Positions 15,587 to 18,580 of a stretch of 18,580 nt of DNA are shown one piece after another. A program made the translations under genes and the position numbers. The DNA is taken from NCBI GenBank assembly GCA_964425275.1, contig CAYRLZ010000085.1, positions 1 to 18,580 of the forward strand. Reading direction: 5' to 3'. The notes below the pieces were generated by a model, which did no database searches, was not told the origin of the DNA, and saw only the letters and a list, made by a program, of their open reading frames with translations. This DNA comes from CAYRLZ01 sp964425275. GTDB taxonomy: Bacteria > Hydrothermota > Tepidihabitantia > Tepidihabitantales > JBDRVQ01. Position 1 is the stretch's first letter. Each line of letters starts with the position of its first letter.

Positions 15587-16939
15587 TTAAGAACTACCCA
15601 AAGTTGGTAATTCTTTAAGGCAGTCGACCAAAAGGTCTAACTCCTCTTTGGTTCGTTTCTCGGTAACAGCAATCAAAAGGAGGTCTTGCCAATTTCGATT
15701 AAATCTACCTAACGGCACTCCCCCCAATATCCCTTTTCGTCTTAGAGCGGTGAGTAATTTTTTTATATCCTTTCCTTTAAGGGTAAATTCCTTAAAGAAA
15801 GGTCCAGAAAATGCCCGCCGGAAATTTGTCTCCTGCTCAATTCTCTCTAAGAGATAATGCGCCTTAATTAATGACTGGGTTGCCACTTCTTTCAGGCCTT
15901 CTTTTCCAAGGAGTGAGAGATAGATGGTAGCCGCGAGGGCACAAAGTGCTTCATTGGTGCAGATATTAGATGTCGCCCGCTCGCGCTTTATATGCTGTTC
16001 CCTGGTTTGCAAGGTTAAAACATAGGCCGGATTACCATCAAGGTCAACTGTCTTCCCAACCAATCTCCCAGGGATAAACCGGACAAAGTCCTTTTTACAG
16101 GTAAAAATCCCCAAATAAGGTCCGCCAAAGGAAAGGGGAATTCCTAAGGACTGTCCTTCACCCACCGCAATATCCGCATTATAATCACCCGGCGGGGAGA
16201 GAATTCCCAAAGAAATCGGGTCAACCGAGACGACAAATAGCGCATCGGCATTATGGGCAATCTGTTCAATCTCCTTAACTGGCTCAAGGAGTCCGAAGAG
16301 ATTGGGATGCTGAACCACAACGGAGGCAAAAGAAGTGTCAATTGTTTTTTTTAATAAATCCAAGTCAATCTTCCCTTCCGGTGTCGGTAAGATTTTTAAT
16401 TCAATATCGGTTCCTTCAATGTAGGTCTCAATCACTCTGAGATAGAGAGGGTTGATTGAACTACAAGCGAGGATTTTATTCTTCTTCTTAATCGCCACCG
16501 CCATAAGACAGGCCTCGGCTAATGATTGCGCACCATCATACATTGAGGCATTAGAGATATCCATATTAAACAGGGCGCAAATCAAAGATTGGTATTCAAA
16601 GATTGTCTGAAGTGTCCCTTGAGAAACCTCGGCTTGATAAGGGGTATAAGCGGTATAGTATTCACTACGGGAAGTAATATGGGATATTACCGTGGGTATT
16701 GCGTGGTCATAGGCACCCGCCCCCAAAAAAGAGATAAAGTCGTCAGTTGTCTTATTTTTCTTTTTCACCTCGTTTAAAAGTTTCACCACCTCTACTTCTG
16801 TTGCCCCGGGGGGTAACGAGAGTAGCTCTTTGAGACGAATTGTCGGCGGGATATGTGAGAAGAGTTCGTCAATAGAGGTGATACCTATTTTCTCTAACAT
16901 TTTTTTCTTCTCTTCTTCGTTATGCGGAGTAAATTTCAT
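15587..16939 (-). CDS. gcvPA: Glycine dehydrogenase (decarboxylating) subunit 1
   Basis: This 450-residue protein is the non-lysine half of the split P-protein, which pairs with GcvPB to decarboxylate glycine. It has the family start 'MKFTPHNEEEKKKMLEKIGI' and 'FLGAGAYDHAIPTVI' (about 69-83), then 'YYTAYTPYQAEVSQGTLQTI' and 'FEYQSLICALFNMDISNASM', which is the typical substrate-site block. 'GEGQSLGIPLSFGGPYLGIF' and 'REQHIKRERATSNICTNEAL' are also diagnostic. Length fits the family (about 440-450). It lies 25 bp after gcvH with only a weak 'TTAGG' before the ATG. A TGGTATAAT extended -10-like box sits just upstream, but no -35 is seen. The gene directly downstream is a small Cys-rich protein rather than gcvPB, which is unusual. 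All motifs are intact. Confidence 0.97.
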   Translation of the reverse strand: MKFTPHNEEEKKKMLEKIGITSIDELFSHIPPTIRLKELLSLPPGATEVEVVKLLNEVKKKNKTTDDFISFLGAGAYDHAIPTVISHITSRSEYYTAYTPYQAEVSQGTLQTIFEYQSLICALFNMDISNASMYDGAQSLAEACLMAVAIKKKNKILACSSINPLYLRVIETYIEGTDIELKILPTPEGKIDLDLLKKTIDTSFASVVVQHPNLFGLLEPVKEIEQIAHNADALFVVSVDPISLGILSPPGDYNADIAVGEGQSLGIPLSFGGPYLGIFTCKKDFVRFIPGRLVGKTVDLDGNPAYVLTLQTREQHIKRERATSNICTNEALCALAATIYLSLLGKEGLKEVATQSLIKAHYLLERIEQETNFRRAFSGPFFKEFTLKGKDIKKLLTALRRKGILGGVPLGRFNRNWQDLLLIAVTEKRTKEELDLLVDCLKELPTLGSS

Positions 16940-16943
16940 CCTA

Positions 16944-16952
16944 ATTATACCA
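16944..16952 (-). promoter_or_regulatory. Possible extended -10 box before gcvPA
   Basis: TGGTATAAT (minus strand) lies in the 25-bp gap between gcvH and gcvPA, an extended -10 pattern without a visible -35. Transcription would start about at the ATG, giving a leaderless message. Weak evidence; it could be chance. Confidence 0.2.
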
Positions 16953-16964
16953 GTGATGATAAAT

Positions 16965-17348
16965 TCATTCCCCGATATGTTTCTTATAATCAGAGGCGGT
17001 CATTAGACTCTTTAACTCTTCTTTATCTTTTATCTTAATCTTTATAATCCATCCCTTCCCATAAGGGTCCTGGTTAATCGTTTCCGGGGCGGTTTTAAGA
17101 ATCTCATTTACTTCAATGATTTCTCCGGAAATCGGGATATAAAGGTCGGAGACCGTCTTTACCGCCTCAATCGTCCCGAATCTATCCCCTGGTTTTAGTT
17201 CCTTTCCTATCTCAGTAATGTCCACATATACGATATCGGAAAGTTCTTTCTGGGCAAAGTCGGTAATTCCACAGATAGCGGTATCACCATCAATTTTTAC
17301 CCATTCATGGGTTGCGGTATAAAATAAATTGTCTGGTACCAGACTCAT
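16965..17348 (-). CDS. gcvH: Glycine cleavage system H protein
   Basis: This 127-residue lipoyl carrier shuttles the aminomethyl group from the P-protein to the T-protein. The lipoylation motif 'GTIEAVKTVSDLYIPISGE' gives K64 as the modified lysine. The N-terminal 'YTATHEWVKIDGDTAICGIT' block is typical, and 'NQDPYGKGWIIKIKIKD' near the C-terminus is also a hallmark. Length is normal. It is preceded by AAAAGGAGAT before the ATG, 11 bp after the gcvT stop, and followed by gcvPA after 25 bp. Lipoylation would need LipA/LipB or LplA from elsewhere in the genome. Confidence 0.97.
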   Translation of the reverse strand: MSLVPDNLFYTATHEWVKIDGDTAICGITDFAQKELSDIVYVDITEIGKELKPGDRFGTIEAVKTVSDLYIPISGEIIEVNEILKTAPETINQDPYGKGWIIKIKIKDKEELKSLMTASDYKKHIGE

Positions 17349-17359
17349 AATATCTCCTT

Positions 17360-18511
17360 TTATCTTTTTAAACTGCCCATTTTGTAAAACGGGGTCTTAA
17401 CAATCTCTCCTTTAATAACTAACCCATCCCTTAAAGGAAAGAAAATCTCTGAACCAATCTGGGCATATTCAATTGCTACATATCCCAAACCAATTGGTTT
17501 ATTTAAGGATGGTGAAAAACCACCGCTGGTGACAAAACCAATCTTTTCTTTGTCTTGCAACCGCACAATTGGTGTCCCTTCCCGAACAATCCTCGGTCCT
17601 TCTAATTCAAATCCGACCAGTTTCCTCTTTAATCCCTCTTGCTTTATTTTCTCTAGTGCTGGCTTACCGATAAAATTGGTTTTTTCTAATTTTGTCACAA
17701 ACCCGAGGCCGGCGGAAAGGGGGTCAGTATCCTGAGTTATATCGTTTCCGTAAAGGCAGTATTTCATTTCTAACCGCAAAGTATTCCTTGCCCCTAAGCC
17801 ACAGGGAAAGAGACGGATGCCTTCTTTGCCACTAACCCAGAATAATTCCTCCCAGATTTTTGCCGCGCAACGGTTGATGTCTACCCTCGGTCCGGATGCC
17901 GGGTGGAACGGAAAGTAGATTTCAAATCCGTCTTCTCCGGTATAGCCGGTTCGGGAGACAAGGGATTCAACACCGGCTACCCTTACTTTCTTTGCCCAGT
18001 AGAACTTGATATCGGAAAGGGAAGAGTCGGCAACCTTTTGCAGAATCTTTTCTGCCAAAGGACCCTGTAAAGCGAGTTGGGCTAATTCCATTGTGCGGTC
18101 AATAACTTCCACTTCACCAAAAAGATTTTTCTTTAGCCAACCTATGTCCTTTTCCCGATTTGAGCAGTTCACGACCAGAAGGAATGAACTACCTAAGTTA
18201 TAGACGACCAAATCATCAACAATCCCGCCGTTTTCATAACACATAACCGAGTATTGGACTTGAAACTCTTTCAAATCCTTTACCGAATTGGTCGTGACCA
18301 ATTCTAAGAAATCCCGGGCATCCTTTCCCCTAATTTCAAATCTCCCCATATGCGAGACATCAAAGAGACCGCAGGTATTTCTCACCGCCCGATGTTCCGG
18401 AATAATCCCTTGATAATAAAGAGGCATAGCAAAGCCAAAAAAATCTACCATCTTCCCATTTGCCTTACAATGAAAGTCATAAAACGGTGTCTTTAACATA
18501 TTAGAAAACAT
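17360..18511 (-). CDS. gcvT: Glycine cleavage system T protein (aminomethyltransferase)
   Basis: This protein releases ammonia from the aminomethyl-lipoyl H-protein and makes 5,10-methylene-THF. Motifs are 'TPFYDFHCKANGKMVDFFGF' at the start, 'GLFDVSHMGRFEIRGKDA', 'ENGGIVDDLVVYN' with the catalytic aspartate pair (about residues 99-100 from ATG 18511), 'SRTGYTGEDGFEIYFP', 'GLGARNTLRLEMKYCLYGND' and 'GFVTSGGFSPSLNKPIGLGY'. Three starts are possible: TTG 18523, ATG 18511 and ATG 18499. None has a clear Shine-Dalgarno. The homologous start usually reads 'M(L)xxTPLY', which favours 18499 or 18511, and a candidate promoter overlaps 18512-18540. I give 18511; 18499 is equally plausible. A loop with 'PASGPRVDINRCA' between the 'EDGFEIYF' strand and the next helix is a slightly longer insertion than usual. 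It is the first gene of the cluster. Length is normal for the family. Confidence 0.95.
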   Translation of the reverse strand: MFSNMLKTPFYDFHCKANGKMVDFFGFAMPLYYQGIIPEHRAVRNTCGLFDVSHMGRFEIRGKDARDFLELVTTNSVKDLKEFQVQYSVMCYENGGIVDDLVVYNLGSSFLLVVNCSNREKDIGWLKKNLFGEVEVIDRTMELAQLALQGPLAEKILQKVADSSLSDIKFYWAKKVRVAGVESLVSRTGYTGEDGFEIYFPFHPASGPRVDINRCAAKIWEELFWVSGKEGIRLFPCGLGARNTLRLEMKYCLYGNDITQDTDPLSAGLGFVTKLEKTNFIGKPALEKIKQEGLKRKLVGFELEGPRIVREGTPIVRLQDKEKIGFVTSGGFSPSLNKPIGLGYVAIEYAQIGSEIFFPLRDGLVIKGEIVKTPFYKMGSLKR

Positions 18512-18512
18512 A

Positions 18513-18540
18513 ATAATACCCAAAAATTATAGATAGTCAA
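18513..18540 (-). promoter_or_regulatory. Candidate promoter for the gcvT-led cluster
   Basis: On the minus strand TTGACT (18540-18535) is followed after 16 bp by TATTAT (18518-18513), ten of twelve consensus positions. It would start transcription near 18506, favouring the ATG at 18499 with an almost leaderless mRNA. A perfect TATAAT (18531-18526) also lies here but has no good -35. The two boxes overlap, so only one is likely real. Confidence 0.4.
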
Positions 18541-18580
18541 GATTGGTTTTCCGTACTGTTTCTAGACATGGTATCTACCC

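Overview
The window looks like a piece of an uncultured bacterial genome with moderate GC and strong AAGGAGG-type ribosome binding sites. The secreted C25-like protein, with CARDB-like repeats, a PEP-like beta domain and a 'GVYFLSR...VVR' tail resembling a type IX sorting domain, together with the MutL/GlmL-like ASKHA protein, the ThiD2-ThiE fusion and the split glycine decarboxylase, reminds me most of candidate division WOR-3 / FCB-related thermal or subsurface bacteria. That placement is inference; there is no rRNA here.

Left end (1-1573, + strand): a gene cut off by the window edge whose visible part carries a D...ExK motif typical of restriction endonucleases, then a 73-residue CxxC/CxxC zinc-ribbon protein. 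A non-coding stretch follows, ending in a perfect-consensus sigma70-type promoter (TTGACA, 17 bp, TATAAT). That promoter drives a 1123-residue secreted C25 (gingipain)-like protein (1574-4945). The cysteine of the peptidase site is present, but the glycine-histidine-glycine motif is replaced.

Right part (4942-18523, - strand): thirteen genes on one strand, almost all overlapping or within 45 bp, read right to left. They are gcvT, gcvH, gcvPA, a small Cys-rich protein (DUF6485-like), gcvPB, a 106-residue unknown, a GlmL/MutL-like ASKHA protein, purF, an ABC ATPase, its ABC-2 type permease, a membrane-anchored TPR-like protein, a ThiD2-ThiE fusion and murJ. The metabolic logic is one-carbon and glycine use: glycine cleavage supplies methylene-THF, and PurF opens purine synthesis, which consumes glycine and formyl-THF. 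Thiamin synthesis, an exporter and the lipid II flippase follow. No lipoamide dehydrogenase (gcvL) is in the window. The last gene, murJ, meets the peptidase gene tail to tail with overlapping stop codons.

The only sizeable gap in the long cluster (7616-7768) holds a compact fold-back element of about 95 bp with nested inverted repeats, a candidate MITE/REP-like repeat or structured RNA. The best candidates for something undescribed are the translationally coupled trio of gcvPB, the 106-residue protein and the GlmL-like protein with no mutase nearby; the Cys-rich protein wedged inside the glycine decarboxylase genes; and the histidine-less C25 protein. I saw no CRISPR array, tRNA, rRNA, transposase or phage gene.
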